Assembly: GCA_005804885.1 (NCBI GenBank)
Contig: SYOX01000208.1
Location: 1 to 64,000, forward strand
Direction of reading: 5' to 3'
Source: Pseudomonadota bacterium
GTDB lineage: Bacteria; Myxococcota_A; Bradymonadia; Bradymonadales; GCA-2716585
Length of the DNA stretch: 64,000 bases
Positions 54,039 to 63,558 of this stretch are shown here, piece by piece (positions within the stretch are counted from its first letter, which is position 1; the number at the start of each line of letters is the position of its first letter). The notes beneath the pieces were generated by a model. The model was given only the letters and a program-made list of their open reading frames with translations, was not told the DNA's origin and ran no database searches. The position numbers and the translations under genes were made by a program.

Positions 54039-54769
54039 AGACCTCGGCGCTGTCTGACAACACTCTGGCGGTGTCCCTTGAGGCCAATGAGGTGCTCTAC
54101 TACGCCGAGCGCCACCTCAAGTCTCGCCGGCTGGGGATCCCCTTCAAGCCGCCCTACGCCTTGAGCGCGCCCATCGGGCGGCTCTGGAACGGCTGCTACT
54201 GGCTCGGGCGGCTTGAGGGCCGCGAGGCGGTCGAGGACACCGAGCTCGTGGGCGGCTCGCCGACGGGCTGCTTTGTCGTCGAGGATGTCGCGCCGGGCGA
54301 TCAGGTCGTCGTCGACCCCTCGGCGCTGGCCGCCTTCGTGGTGTCCTCCGAGCGGGCCGGGTCGACGCCGGTGCTGAAGTCCTGGTTCTGGGGGCTGATC
54401 AAGCCGGGCTTCTGGATGTGGGGACACGCGGTGCCTTGCGTCTTCGCTGGCCCCGTCACGCTCATCCTGTACGGGGATCGCCTGCGCAAGAGCGTGCCGC
54501 AGGAGCGCCGGCGCTGGCGCGTCGAGCAGCTCGTGGCCTTTGACGCCTCGGCCGACGTGCACGTCGAGCCCCTGGAGACGGAGGGGCTCTACTCGACCTT
54601 CCTCAACGCGACCACCTGGCGCTGCCGTGTCGCGCTCCCCGAGGGCGCGCTGGCCCTCGTGCGAGACTTCGCGCCGGGGCGCGCTGGCCAGGGGAGCTTC
54701 ATCGGGCGCTTCGCCTGGGGCATCTTCGTGGTGGCCGCCATGTCCGTGTTTGCCCGCTGGTTGCTCTGA
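54035..54769 (+). CDS. Membrane-associated protein with possible AIM24-like fold
   Basis: 244 residues from GTG 54035, with GGGAGG 4 nt upstream. The middle region (LVGGSPTGCFVVEDVAPGDQ, VVVDPSALAAFVVS) has the strand-turn style of AIM24/TRAP-like beta proteins, which is a weak resemblance. Two hydrophobic segments follow: WGLIKPGFWMWGHAVPCVFA and a C-terminal anchor FAWGIFVVAAMSVFARWLL. It is translationally coupled to the coiled-coil protein gene. Confidence 0.6.
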   Translation: MKTSALSDNTLAVSLEANEVLYYAERHLKSRRLGIPFKPPYALSAPIGRLWNGCYWLGRLEGREAVEDTELVGGSPTGCFVVEDVAPGDQVVVDPSALAAFVVSSERAGSTPVLKSWFWGLIKPGFWMWGHAVPCVFAGPVTLILYGDRLRKSVPQERRRWRVEQLVAFDASADVHVEPLETEGLYSTFLNATTWRCRVALPEGALALVRDFAPGRAGQGSFIGRFAWGIFVVAAMSVFARWLL

Positions 54770-54961
54770 GATCGACCTCCCCGATGACGAGGTGAGAGGT
54801 GGGCGATCGCGCGCCCCACGGCGCGGCGGTGTTGCCTCGTGCCTTCGACTTCTCTAGGCTCTGGCGGGCATGGATTGCAAAGGCTCGTCGGGTGTGGCAC
54901 CAGAGGCCCGATCGCCCCCGTGCATCGACGATCAGGACATGAACGCGCAAGGAAGGATACC

Positions 54962-57900
54962 ATGAGCCAGAAGAACGCCCTCCCATCCAACCCGGAGCCG
55001 ATCAGACTCCCCGGACTCGCCCCCTGGACCTTGCTCCGGCGCGGGCTCCTGCTGGCGCTGATGGCGGCGCTGTCCGTCGGATTGACGGCGTGCCCGGAGG
55101 ATGACGGCAGCGCCAACGTCGACGTGGCCGAGGATGAGGTCTGCGACGACGACGCCGACAACGACCTGGACGGCGACGCCGACTGCGACGACGCCGACTG
55201 CGACGGCGACCCGGCCTGCCAGGAGCCCGAGCCCGAGCCCGAGCCGGAGCCTGAGCCCGAGCCGGAGCCTGAGCCCGAGCCGGAGCCTGAGCCCGAGCCT
55301 GAGCCTACAGACGAGGTCTGCGACGACGGCGCGGACAACGATCTGGACGAAGACGTCGACTGCGATGACGCCGACTGCGACGCCGACGCCGGGTGTCAGA
55401 TCGCGCTGTGTCAGGCGATCTGCGAGGAAGTGGCCGCCTGCCCGGAGCTGATCGAGGCGTGCGGCGCCGAGGTCGCGGCGCAGGCCGAGGCCGCCTGCCA
55501 GGCCGCCTGCGCGCAGGACGAGGAGGCCCTCGCGGTCATCCTCTCCGTCGGCGATCTGGCCTGCGAGGTCGTCGTCCCCCAGGCCATCAACTTCTTCGGC
55601 CTCTCCGAGGTCTGTGTCCCTGAGCCCGACCCCGAGGTCTGCGACGACGGCGCGGACAACGACGGGGACGAGGACGTCGACTGCGACGACGCCGACTGCA
55701 CCGACGACCCGGCCTGCCTGCCTGACCCCGAGGTCTGCGACGACGGGAGCGACAACGACGAGGACGGCGCGATCGACTGCCGTGACGAGGACTGCGTCGA
55801 GGCCCCCGCCTGTCAGGAGGTCTGCGATGACGGGATCGACAATGATTTCAACATGTTGATCGACTGTGATGACTTCGCCTGCATCGACGATCCGGCCTGC
55901 GCCTTTACCCCTGAGGACTGCGACGACGGGATCGACAACGACGACGATCAGGCCGTCGATTGCGACGACATCGACTGCGCCAATGACCCGGCCTGCCTGC
56001 CCGACCCCGAGGTCTGCAACGACGGCCAGGACAACGACGGCGATCAGGCCGTCGACTGCGACGACGCCGACTGCGTCAATGACCCGGCCTGCGCCATCCC
56101 AACGGAGATCTGCAACGACGGCCAGGACAACGACGGCGATCAGGCTGTCGACTGTCTCGACGCCGATTGCGATGTCTTCTGTCTGACGCTCCTGTGCGAT
56201 GAGGCCACCGCCATCGAGGGCGAGGGCACCTTCTTCGGGGACACCTCGGAGCAGGAAGGGAGCTTCAACGCCAGCCAGGAGTGCCGCGGCGCGGGCAATG
56301 GCCCGGAGGACATCTTCGCGCTCCAGGTCGAGGTCGAGACGCCGGTGTGCGTCGACACCTTCGGCTCGGACAGCGACACCGTCCTCCATGTCCGCTCCGA
56401 CTGCGCCGACGTCGGCTCCGAGGAGGCTTGCAACGACGACGCCCGCGGCCTCCAGTCGGAGATCGAGTTCATCGCCACGCCGGGCCAGACCTGGTTCATC
56501 TTCGTCGACAGCTTCGAGGTCGGCGGCGCCTACTCGCTGGCCGTCGACTTCAGGACCTGCACGGAGCGGGTCTGCGACGACGGGATCGACAACGACGAGG
56601 ACGAGGGCGTCGACTGCAACGACGCCGACTGCGCCAATGACCCGGCCTGCCTGCCCGACCCCGAGGTCTGCAACGACGGGATCGACAACGACGGGGACGA
56701 GGCTGTCGACTGTCTCGACGCCGACTGCGATGTCTTCTGTCTGACGCTCCTGTGCGATGGGGCCACCGTCATCGAGGGCGAGGGCTTCGTCTTCGGGGAC
56801 ACCTCGGATCGGGGAGGGAGCTTCAACGCCGGCCGCGGGTGCCGCGGCGCAGGCAATGGCCCGGAGGACATCTACGCGCTCCAGGTCGGGGTCGAGACGC
56901 CGGTGTGCGTCGACACCTTCGGCTCGGACGTCGACACCGTCCTCCATGTCCGCTCCGACTGCGCCGACGTCGGCTCCGAGGAGGCTTGCAACGACGACGC
57001 TGGCGGCGGCCTCCAGTCGGAGATCGAGTTCATCGCCACGCCGGGCCAGACCTGGTTCATCTTCGTCGACAGCTTCGAGGTCGGCGGCGCCTACTCGGCG
57101 CTGGTGCGCTTCGAGCCCTGCGAGGTGCCGGTCTTCGAGGTCTGCGACGATCAGGAGGACAATGACTTTGACGGCGCGATCGACTGTGAAGACGAGGATT
57201 GCGTCGCTGATCCGATCTGCGTGGTGGTCGGGCCGCCGACGTTGGAGGGCGACGTGATCGTCACCGAGATCATGTACGACACCGAGGCGCCCTTGAGCGA
57301 CGGCAATGCGGAGTACATCGAGGTCTTCAACACCAGCGATCTGGACTTTGACCTGACCGGGTGCGTGCTCCGGGACGGCTCGACCATCGCGACGACGCTG
57401 GAGGGCGTGACGATCGAGGCCGGGGGCTTCGCGCTCTTTGGCGGCAGCGTCAACCCTGACATCAACGGCGGCCTGAACGTCGACGCCGAGTTCGCCTTTG
57501 GCCTGAACAACACGGGGGACGTCGTCAGCATGACCTGCGGCGAGCTGACGGTCTTCCGGTTGAGCTTCGACGACGGCGACACCTTCCCCGAGGGCATCGC
57601 GGCCTCCATCCAGCTCGACGCGGGCAGCTTCTCGGCGCTTGAGTACGACAGCGCCGCCAACTGGTGTCTGTCCGAGGATCCCTACCTCGTGGGAGATCCT
57701 GACCACCTCGGCACGCCGGGCAACAACAACATCCTCTGCCCGGTGGTGATCGAGGCCTTTACGACGCAGGAGCTTCAGGCGCGGATCAACGTGGACTGCG
57801 GCGGCGGCTTCTGCCACCTCAACGGGGACTTCAGCGGCGGGCTGGCGCTCGACGAGTTCGAGGGCGCCACGATCCTCATCCCGTCGAGCCTCCAGGGCTT

Positions 57901-58072
57901 CAACTACATCGAGCCCGGCTCGCCGGCCAACAGCTACCTCTTCCGCAAGCTGGCCGGGACCCAGGCCGAGATCGGCGATGTCTTCGGCAGCCGGATGCCG
58001 CTCTTCGGCACCGACTGGAGCGACGAGGATCTGGCGAGGCTGGCCGCCTACATCGAGGGCCTCGCGCGATGA
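54962..58072 (+). CDS. Secreted Cys/Asp-repeat lipoprotein with duplicated domain, lamin-tail and cytochrome-like C-terminus
   Basis: 1036 residues from ATG 54962, with AAGGA upstream. Lipobox LTAC (Cys44). About ten copies of a unit built on EVCDDGxDNDxDxxxDCDDxDC follow, probably Ca-binding. Two nearly identical 186-residue blocks (DNA period 558 bp, second copy starting about 56729) each hold a PPC-like domain (GPEDIFALQVEVETPVCVD, then ATPGQTWFIFVDSFEVGG). Next is a lamin-tail domain (VIVTEIMYDTEAPLSDGNAE) and a C-terminal cytochrome c-like region with a CGGGFCH motif (CX4CH), PGSPANSYLFRKLAG and RMPLFG. A PEPEPE linker splits the first repeats. It is probably a surface protein. Confidence 0.82.
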   Translation: MSQKNALPSNPEPIRLPGLAPWTLLRRGLLLALMAALSVGLTACPEDDGSANVDVAEDEVCDDDADNDLDGDADCDDADCDGDPACQEPEPEPEPEPEPEPEPEPEPEPEPEPEPTDEVCDDGADNDLDEDVDCDDADCDADAGCQIALCQAICEEVAACPELIEACGAEVAAQAEAACQAACAQDEEALAVILSVGDLACEVVVPQAINFFGLSEVCVPEPDPEVCDDGADNDGDEDVDCDDADCTDDPACLPDPEVCDDGSDNDEDGAIDCRDEDCVEAPACQEVCDDGIDNDFNMLIDCDDFACIDDPACAFTPEDCDDGIDNDDDQAVDCDDIDCANDPACLPDPEVCNDGQDNDGDQAVDCDDADCVNDPACAIPTEICNDGQDNDGDQAVDCLDADCDVFCLTLLCDEATAIEGEGTFFGDTSEQEGSFNASQECRGAGNGPEDIFALQVEVETPVCVDTFGSDSDTVLHVRSDCADVGSEEACNDDARGLQSEIEFIATPGQTWFIFVDSFEVGGAYSLAVDFRTCTERVCDDGIDNDEDEGVDCNDADCANDPACLPDPEVCNDGIDNDGDEAVDCLDADCDVFCLTLLCDGATVIEGEGFVFGDTSDRGGSFNAGRGCRGAGNGPEDIYALQVGVETPVCVDTFGSDVDTVLHVRSDCADVGSEEACNDDAGGGLQSEIEFIATPGQTWFIFVDSFEVGGAYSALVRFEPCEVPVFEVCDDQEDNDFDGAIDCEDEDCVADPICVVVGPPTLEGDVIVTEIMYDTEAPLSDGNAEYIEVFNTSDLDFDLTGCVLRDGSTIATTLEGVTIEAGGFALFGGSVNPDINGGLNVDAEFAFGLNNTGDVVSMTCGELTVFRLSFDDGDTFPEGIAASIQLDAGSFSALEYDSAANWCLSEDPYLVGDPDHLGTPGNNNILCPVVIEAFTTQELQARINVDCGGGFCHLNGDFSGGLALDEFEGATILIPSSLQGFNYIEPGSPANSYLFRKLAGTQAEIGDVFGSRMPLFGTDWSDEDLARLAAYIEGLAR

Positions 58073-58680
58073 GCTGCGCCGACGGGCGGCGCCGTGGGGG
58101 TCCTGCCTGGGTCAGGTGGGTCCTCGCGGCCGCGCTCGTCGGGCTCGCCGGCGCAGGCGTGGGGCGGGCCGATGAGCCGGCCTCGAAGGGGGCTGCGGGC
58201 GCTGAGCGCGCGGGGCCCGAGGCGCCCGAGGCGCTCGTCGGGGGGCCGTGGGCCAGGAGATCGAAGGTGGCGTCGATCACGGGGGGGATCCCCGGCGTGG
58301 CTTCGCTGACCTTCGGGTGGGCGCCGACGGAGAGGCTGCGCCTTGTGGCGGAGGCCGGCGGCCTGTCGGCTTTCCTGCTGACGGGCAGCGCGCACGTCCA
58401 GGCGGCGATCCTTCAAGGCGATTCGCTGACGCTCTACACGTCGCTGATGGGCCTGGTGGCCTTCATCCCCGGGATCGGCTACGACGAGCAAGGCCGCTCC
58501 TCGCTGTCGTGGGGGGTTGGCCCGCAGGTGGGCCTTGAGCACATGGCCGACTTCGGCCTGGTCGTCGGCGCCGACGTGGGCGTCCTGATCGGAGACTGGG
58601 ATCGGGATCTGGACAGGCTCTCCATCGAGCGGTGGCTCATGCCCCAGTGGACCTTCTTTCGTATCGGCTACGGCTGGTAA
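58069..58680 (+). CDS. Probable outer membrane protein
   Basis: 203 residues starting in the ATGA overlap with the repeat protein, so translation is coupled. The signal peptide (VRWVLAAALVGLAGAGVGRADE) has a clear cleavage site. The body alternates short strands (LTFGWAPTERLRLVAEAGG, SLSWGVGPQVGLEHMADFGL) and ends WTFFRIGYGW, with an aromatic last residue typical of outer membrane barrels. No family name can be given. Its coupling with the repeat protein suggests a joint role in surface display. Confidence 0.66.
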   Translation: MSCADGRRRGGPAWVRWVLAAALVGLAGAGVGRADEPASKGAAGAERAGPEAPEALVGGPWARRSKVASITGGIPGVASLTFGWAPTERLRLVAEAGGLSAFLLTGSAHVQAAILQGDSLTLYTSLMGLVAFIPGIGYDEQGRSSLSWGVGPQVGLEHMADFGLVVGADVGVLIGDWDRDLDRLSIERWLMPQWTFFRIGYGW

Positions 58681-58737
58681 TCTCGCCCGTCCTGTGATTC
58701 AAGGGTGCGTCGTCGGCGTCAGCGCCGCCGTGTCTCA

Positions 58738-58757
58738 CGCCGCGAACAAACGCGGCG
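58738..58757. other. Perfect inverted repeat CGCCGCG-N6-CGCGGCG
   Basis: It lies 57 nt after the stop of the outer membrane protein gene and about 80 nt before the desaturase start. There is no T-run, so it may be a weak terminator or an operator for the desaturase. Confidence 0.3.
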
Positions 58758-58836
58758 ATGAGTCTCCCTGCGCCCCTTCTGTGGCTTGCCTGCCCGGAGA
58801 AACCCCCAAGCGCGAGAGTGCCCCTTGAGCGACATC

Positions 58837-59997
58837 ATGGACCGGATCGACATCAAGGCCCTGGAGGCTGACCTCAACGCTGTGCGCGACGCGCTCCGGG
58901 CCGACGTCGGGCCGGAGGATCTGGCGCACCTGGAGAAGATGATACGCTGGGGTCGGCGCTGCTCGCAGCTCGGCTATGCGACGGCGTGGATCGCGCCGAA
59001 CCCGATCTCGGCGGGCTTGATGAGCACCGGGACCTTCGTGCGCTGGGCGATGGTCGCGCACCACGTCCTGCACCGGGGCTACGACAAGGTGCCCGGCGTG
59101 CCTGAGCGCTACACCTCGAAGCGCTTCGCGCAGGGTCGGCGCAGGGTGCTGGACTGGCTCGACTGGATCGACCCCGACGCGTGGTGCCAGGAGCACAACC
59201 TGCTGCACCACTACAAGCTCGGCGAGGTGGTCGATCCCGATCAGCCCGAGCAGAACTTTGGTCACCTGCGCGACTCGGGGCTGCCGATGCCGGCCCGCGC
59301 GGCCGTGGTGGCCTTCTTCTCGCTGACCTGGAAGTACTTGTATTACGCGCCCTTGACGCTCAAGGAGCTTCACCAGCGCGAGCTGCAGCGGCAGGGAGAG
59401 GAGGTCGAGCCGATCTCGCTCTTCGACGCCCGCATCTGGTCGCCCTTCAAGGAGCCAGGGCGGCGCTTCTGGACCGAGAGCGCGCTGCCCTACGTCGGGG
59501 CGCGCTTCGTGTTGATGCCGCTGCCCTTCGCGCTGCTGGGGCCGTGGGCGTGGTTGAGCGTCATGGCGAACACGGCGCTGGCCGAGGCGATGACGAACCT
59601 GCACGCCTTCATCGTCATCGTGCCCAACCACGGCGGCGAGGATCTCTATCGCTTCGACGGGCCCGTCCGAGGGCGCGGGGAGTTCTACCTGCGGCAGATC
59701 GCCGGCTCGGTGAACTACGCCACGGGCGACGACGTGACGGACTTCTTGCACGGCTGGCTCAACTACCAGATCGAGCATCACCTGTGGCCTGACATGACGA
59801 TGTTGCAGTATCGAAAGGCGCAGCCTCAGGTCAAGGCGATCTGCGAGCGCCACGGGGTGCCCTACGTGCAGGAGTCGGTCTTGACGCGGGCCAGGAAGCT
59901 CGTCGAGGTCGCCATCGGCAAGACCTCGATGCGGCGCTGGGGGCGCTCGCGCGCCGAGTCCGCCCCTTTCGACGGGCAGGCCTCGCCGAGCGCGTAG
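58837..59997 (+). CDS. Membrane fatty acid desaturase-like protein
   Basis: 386 residues from ATG 58837; a TTG at 58825 would add four residues. Three His boxes are present: HHVLHRG (75-80), EHNLLHH (119-125) and QIEHHLWP near 312, the last with the Gln-x-x-His-His form of front-end/acyl-lipid desaturases. A further NHGGEDLY could join the di-iron site. Hydrophobic stretches are few and short, so membrane topology is unclear. It introduces double bonds or hydroxyls into acyl chains, with electrons from a separate donor. Confidence 0.84.
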   Translation: MDRIDIKALEADLNAVRDALRADVGPEDLAHLEKMIRWGRRCSQLGYATAWIAPNPISAGLMSTGTFVRWAMVAHHVLHRGYDKVPGVPERYTSKRFAQGRRRVLDWLDWIDPDAWCQEHNLLHHYKLGEVVDPDQPEQNFGHLRDSGLPMPARAAVVAFFSLTWKYLYYAPLTLKELHQRELQRQGEEVEPISLFDARIWSPFKEPGRRFWTESALPYVGARFVLMPLPFALLGPWAWLSVMANTALAEAMTNLHAFIVIVPNHGGEDLYRFDGPVRGRGEFYLRQIAGSVNYATGDDVTDFLHGWLNYQIEHHLWPDMTMLQYRKAQPQVKAICERHGVPYVQESVLTRARKLVEVAIGKTSMRRWGRSRAESAPFDGQASPSA

Positions 59998-60041
59998 GCG
60001 GCGGCCGTCGAGTTGTCTGGTGTTCCGAGTGAGGTGGCGCG

Positions 60042-62297
60042 ATGGTTGACATGAGGGCGCGCTTGAAAGAGCGCAGCGCGGGTGTGACCTTCAAGGCCCG
60101 GATCGGTCTCTGGAGCGCGATCACGATGGGGCTGGGCTCCTTGATGGGGGCCGGGCTCTATGTGCTGGTCGGGCTCGGGGCCTCGCTGGCCGGCCCGGCG
60201 CTGTGGCTCTCCTTCGCGGCCTGCGGTCTGCTCGCGCTGCCCTCGGCCCTTATGTACGCCGAGCTCTCCCGCATGATCCCGAAGTCCGGCGGCGGCTACC
60301 TCTACGCCTACCAGGAGCTTGGCGCCTTCTGGGGCTTCATGGTCGGCTGGCTCCTGGCCGTCGGCAGCGTGTTCGCCTGCGCGCTCTACGCGCTGGGGCT
60401 GGCCTCCTACGCGGCGGCCTTCTTGCCCCAGTCGCTCTCGGGAGGCGCCACGGTGACGATCCTGGCCCTGGCGGCGATCTGGGCCGTGGCCGGGATGGGC
60501 TTGCGCGGCGGCGTGGGCGGCGAGCGCGTCCAGTCGGTGCTGACGTGGGGCAATGTGGCCGTCCTGGCCGTCCTGGTCCTCGGCTCGCTCTTCGTCGTCG
60601 AGGTGGACAACGTCGTCCCCCACCTGCCCATGGGGATCACGGGGGTCGGCAGCGCCATCGCCTTGATCTACATCTCTTTTTTCGGATATCAGCTCATCGC
60701 CAACAGCTCCGAGGAGGTCGTCGATCCCGAGCAGACGGTCCCCAGGGCCATGATCATGGCCTTGCTGATCGCGCTGTGCATCTACGTGACCGTGGTGCTG
60801 GTGGCCGCCCTGGCGGTCCCCTGGGAGGAGCTGGCGAAGTCGGACGCGCCGCTGGTGCTGGTGGCGACGGCGGGCCTGGGTCCTTGGGGCGCGGCGCTGA
60901 TCGGGGTCGGCGCGATCCTGGCCTCCGGAGGCGCTCTCAACGGCACGATGATCAGCAAGGCCCGTCAGTTCTACGCCATGGGTCGCGACAGGATGCTCCC
61001 TCGCCGGATCGGCAAGCTGAACCCCGACACCGGCGTGCCGGCCACGGCGCTGCTGGCCGGCGCCGCGGCGACCTCGCTCGTCGTCCTGAGCGCCAACCTG
61101 GAGTTCGTGGCCAGAGCGGCCAACTTCGCGCTGCTCTCCTCGATGCTGCCGCTCTCCTTCGCCCTGTCGAGCCTCCAGCGCAAGGCCGCCAACCAGGGCC
61201 ACGCGATCAGCAAGCGCCAGCGCGCCATGCCCTGGCTGGCCTTCGCCGCCAACCTCGCCCTGCTCGGTACGCTCGGCGCCGAGTCGCTGATGGTCGGCGG
61301 CCTGCTGGTCGGCGCGGGCCTGGGCGTCTTCATCGCCTACGCCCAGCAGTCCGCCCTCAAGGGGCGCTCCGGCCTGTCCGTGGCGCTGACCGACAAGGAT
61401 CTGCCGCCGATGATGTCCCGCGGGGAGCGCATCCTCGTCCCCTTGTCCAACCCCGAGACCCGCGAGGCCCTCTTCACGATCGCTCTGGCCATGCTGCCCT
61501 CGGATGAGGGCGAGCTGATCCCGCTGACGATCGTGCTGGCCAGGGCCGAGGTGTCGCTGGCCGACGCGCTGCGCGAGCACAGCGAGCGCGAGGACGCCGT
61601 CGTCGGCCTTGAGGCCGTCCAGCAGCTCGCCGAGCGCCAGGGCTCGACGGTGCGCCCGATGATCCGGGCCGCCCGGGCGCTGGGGCCGGCCATCCACCAC
61701 GTCGCCCAGGACGAGCGCTGTCGGCTGGTCATCATGGGCTACAACGCCGACGACACCGGCAACCGCATCCTCGAAGACATCATGTCCGCGCTCAACGCCG
61801 ACCTCGTCCTCTACGCCTGGCGCCACGACCGACCCTGCCTGCGGATCGGGGTCAGCCTCGGCGGCACCATCAACCTGCCGCTGATGGTCCGCGTCGCTGG
61901 CGCGCTCTGCGAGCACTTCAAGGGCGCGGTGACCTACCTGAGCATCGTCCCCGAAGACCTCAGCGACAAGTCGCTCGCCATGGCGCGAGACACCCAGATC
62001 GAGGCCCTCCAGCGCCACACCCGGCTCGTGCCCTACACCGCGCGCCTGGTGCGCTCGGACAACCCCCTCGGGGCGCTCGTGGAGGCCTCCGAGGACTTTG
62101 ACCTGCTGATCGTCGGCGCGGCCAGGAACCGCCTGAGCGAGGACGCCACCATCGGCCCCTTCTCCTCGGAGCTGGCCCGGCGGGCGCGCTGCAATGTGGT
62201 CATCGTCCGCGCCATGCCCGCCGCCGAGCGCTTCCTGCGCGCGGGGAGCGCCACCGTGGGTTTGCGCTCCATCGTCCAGGGCGAGGAGCCCGATTGA
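60042..62297 (+). CDS. APC-type amino acid permease fused to Usp-like domains
   Basis: 751 residues. The first 440 form 10-12 membrane segments; the APC consensus GLGSLMGAGLYVLVG lies in the first, and SSEEVVDPEQTVPRAM is the usual loop between segments 6 and 7. The C-terminal 300 residues are soluble and form two alpha/beta halves of Usp type (RILVPLSNPETREALFTIAL, then LLIVGAARNRLSEDATIGPF). This layout is known for cationic amino acid transporters. The Usp part may sense nucleotide or stress. The next gene is convergent. Confidence 0.88.
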   Translation: MVDMRARLKERSAGVTFKARIGLWSAITMGLGSLMGAGLYVLVGLGASLAGPALWLSFAACGLLALPSALMYAELSRMIPKSGGGYLYAYQELGAFWGFMVGWLLAVGSVFACALYALGLASYAAAFLPQSLSGGATVTILALAAIWAVAGMGLRGGVGGERVQSVLTWGNVAVLAVLVLGSLFVVEVDNVVPHLPMGITGVGSAIALIYISFFGYQLIANSSEEVVDPEQTVPRAMIMALLIALCIYVTVVLVAALAVPWEELAKSDAPLVLVATAGLGPWGAALIGVGAILASGGALNGTMISKARQFYAMGRDRMLPRRIGKLNPDTGVPATALLAGAAATSLVVLSANLEFVARAANFALLSSMLPLSFALSSLQRKAANQGHAISKRQRAMPWLAFAANLALLGTLGAESLMVGGLLVGAGLGVFIAYAQQSALKGRSGLSVALTDKDLPPMMSRGERILVPLSNPETREALFTIALAMLPSDEGELIPLTIVLARAEVSLADALREHSEREDAVVGLEAVQQLAERQGSTVRPMIRAARALGPAIHHVAQDERCRLVIMGYNADDTGNRILEDIMSALNADLVLYAWRHDRPCLRIGVSLGGTINLPLMVRVAGALCEHFKGAVTYLSIVPEDLSDKSLAMARDTQIEALQRHTRLVPYTARLVRSDNPLGALVEASEDFDLLIVGAARNRLSEDATIGPFSSELARRARCNVVIVRAMPAAERFLRAGSATVGLRSIVQGEEPD

Positions 62298-62313
62298 GCG
62301 CGGCGCAAGGGGG

Positions 62314-63423
62314 TCAGGGCTGGCTCAGGAGCGTGTCGACGATCAACCGCCACAGCCCCTCGAAGCGCCCCCGATCAAAGCCGGCCCCCGTGACCAGCCA
62401 GTCGTAGTGCGGCGGGTGGCTGACGGAGTCCCGGAAGTGACCCAGGACGTCGAGGTGATCGGCGTCGATGACCTTGAGCAGCTCGCCGTGGAGCTGCGAG
62501 AGCGTCGGCACGATCCCGTCGTTGTCCTCGGCCGTGATCCCCATCAAACGCAAGCTCTCCGGCGCCTTCATCGGCACGCCCGAGTCGGACGCGGCCAACC
62601 TGTGCAGGCCGTGGTAGAGCCCGTGCATGGCCTGGGCGTAGGGATCGAGCCCCCTTTGCAGTGACGACCTCAACCCCGGCCTCGGCGAGCGCGTGACGAC
62701 CGAGTAATAGCCCACGCCGGGCCGCTGAACCACGACGCCGTCAAAGACGTCCATGCTCTCCGGCGTCAGCTGCGTCAGCAGGGCCTGCTCCTGGTTGACC
62801 TCGCTGAAGAAGCTCTGGATCTGGAGGCGCCGATCCGGCGTGAAGTCGTTGAGGAGCTGATCAAAGAGCTGATCGAGCAGCGTCCGGCTGAACCCGAATC
62901 GACCGTCGGCCAGCGACAAGGCCCCGGCCAGCTTGAACATCACCGAGAGCGGGATGCTCCCGAAGCGCACCGTGTGGATCGTCGCCAGCGACAACACCTC
63001 AAGCAGCCGCTGACCCAGGAGGCTGGCGAAGAACGAGGCCGTGGGCGTCCCCTTGTGGGGTGTGGCCACCATCACCACCGCCCGGACCCTGTCGAGCCAG
63101 GGCGCCGTCTCCAACTCCGACAACCACGGCTGCCCCGTCATCAAGAGCCTCGCGTCCAGGCCCCCGGTCGAGTGCCCCAGGAGGTAGATCCGATCCCCCG
63201 ATCCCGGCTGCGGGATGGCGTCGATCATCGCCGCGCACAGCGTCGAGGCGCGCTTGCGCAGCGAGGCCGTCGGCGGGGTCCTGACCGAGTGGACGCGCGC
63301 GCTCAAGCCGCGGGCCGCGAAGCTCTCGGTCAGGAACTGCTCGACGTGGCCCCAGTAGGCCATCGTGCCGATGTGCGTAAAGCCGAAGAAGCCAGGGACG
63401 AGGAAGACGTGGTGGGTCTCCAT
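62314..63423 (-). CDS. Lipase/esterase-like alpha/beta hydrolase
   Basis: 369 residues. It starts METHHVFLVPGFFGFTHIG, the oxyanion region of triacylglycerol lipase-type folds. The nucleophile elbow is LLGHSTGGLDARLL (Ser at about 100), Asp is in TAEDNDGIVP, and His in LDVLGHFRD. No signal peptide is visible, so it is cytosolic or exported by a route without Sec. An AT-rich stretch at 63490-63525 lies upstream and may hold the promoter. Confidence 0.83.
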   Translation of the reverse strand: METHHVFLVPGFFGFTHIGTMAYWGHVEQFLTESFAARGLSARVHSVRTPPTASLRKRASTLCAAMIDAIPQPGSGDRIYLLGHSTGGLDARLLMTGQPWLSELETAPWLDRVRAVVMVATPHKGTPTASFFASLLGQRLLEVLSLATIHTVRFGSIPLSVMFKLAGALSLADGRFGFSRTLLDQLFDQLLNDFTPDRRLQIQSFFSEVNQEQALLTQLTPESMDVFDGVVVQRPGVGYYSVVTRSPRPGLRSSLQRGLDPYAQAMHGLYHGLHRLAASDSGVPMKAPESLRLMGITAEDNDGIVPTLSQLHGELLKVIDADHLDVLGHFRDSVSHPPHYDWLVTGAGFDRGRFEGLWRLIVDTLLSQP

Positions 63424-63542
63424 ACAGGGGCCGCCTTGCAGTGTCGTGGGCTCCCTTCAACCCGAAGAGACCGTGATCTTGAGCCCTGTGTTGTTGATAA
63501 GTGGCTGAATTTTAATTGTTTTTAAGGGCATCGGCTCGTCGG

Positions 63543-63556
63543 CGAGGGAAGCCTCG
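63543..63556. terminator. Small hairpin after the short lipoprotein gene
   Basis: CGAGG and CCTCG form a 5-bp stem around a 4-nt loop just beyond the stop of the minus-strand gene at 63559. It lacks a T-run and is weak. Confidence 0.25.
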
Positions 63557-63558
63557 TC

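Noticed and set aside
54932-57817. A very long open frame on the minus strand opposite the Cys/Asp-repeat protein.
   Set aside because: Its Val/Asp/Gly-rich repeats are only the reverse complement of the CDDGxDND units; there is no start context and no homology. The same applies to other long antisense frames such as 33143-35251, 1328-2782 and 17289-20183.
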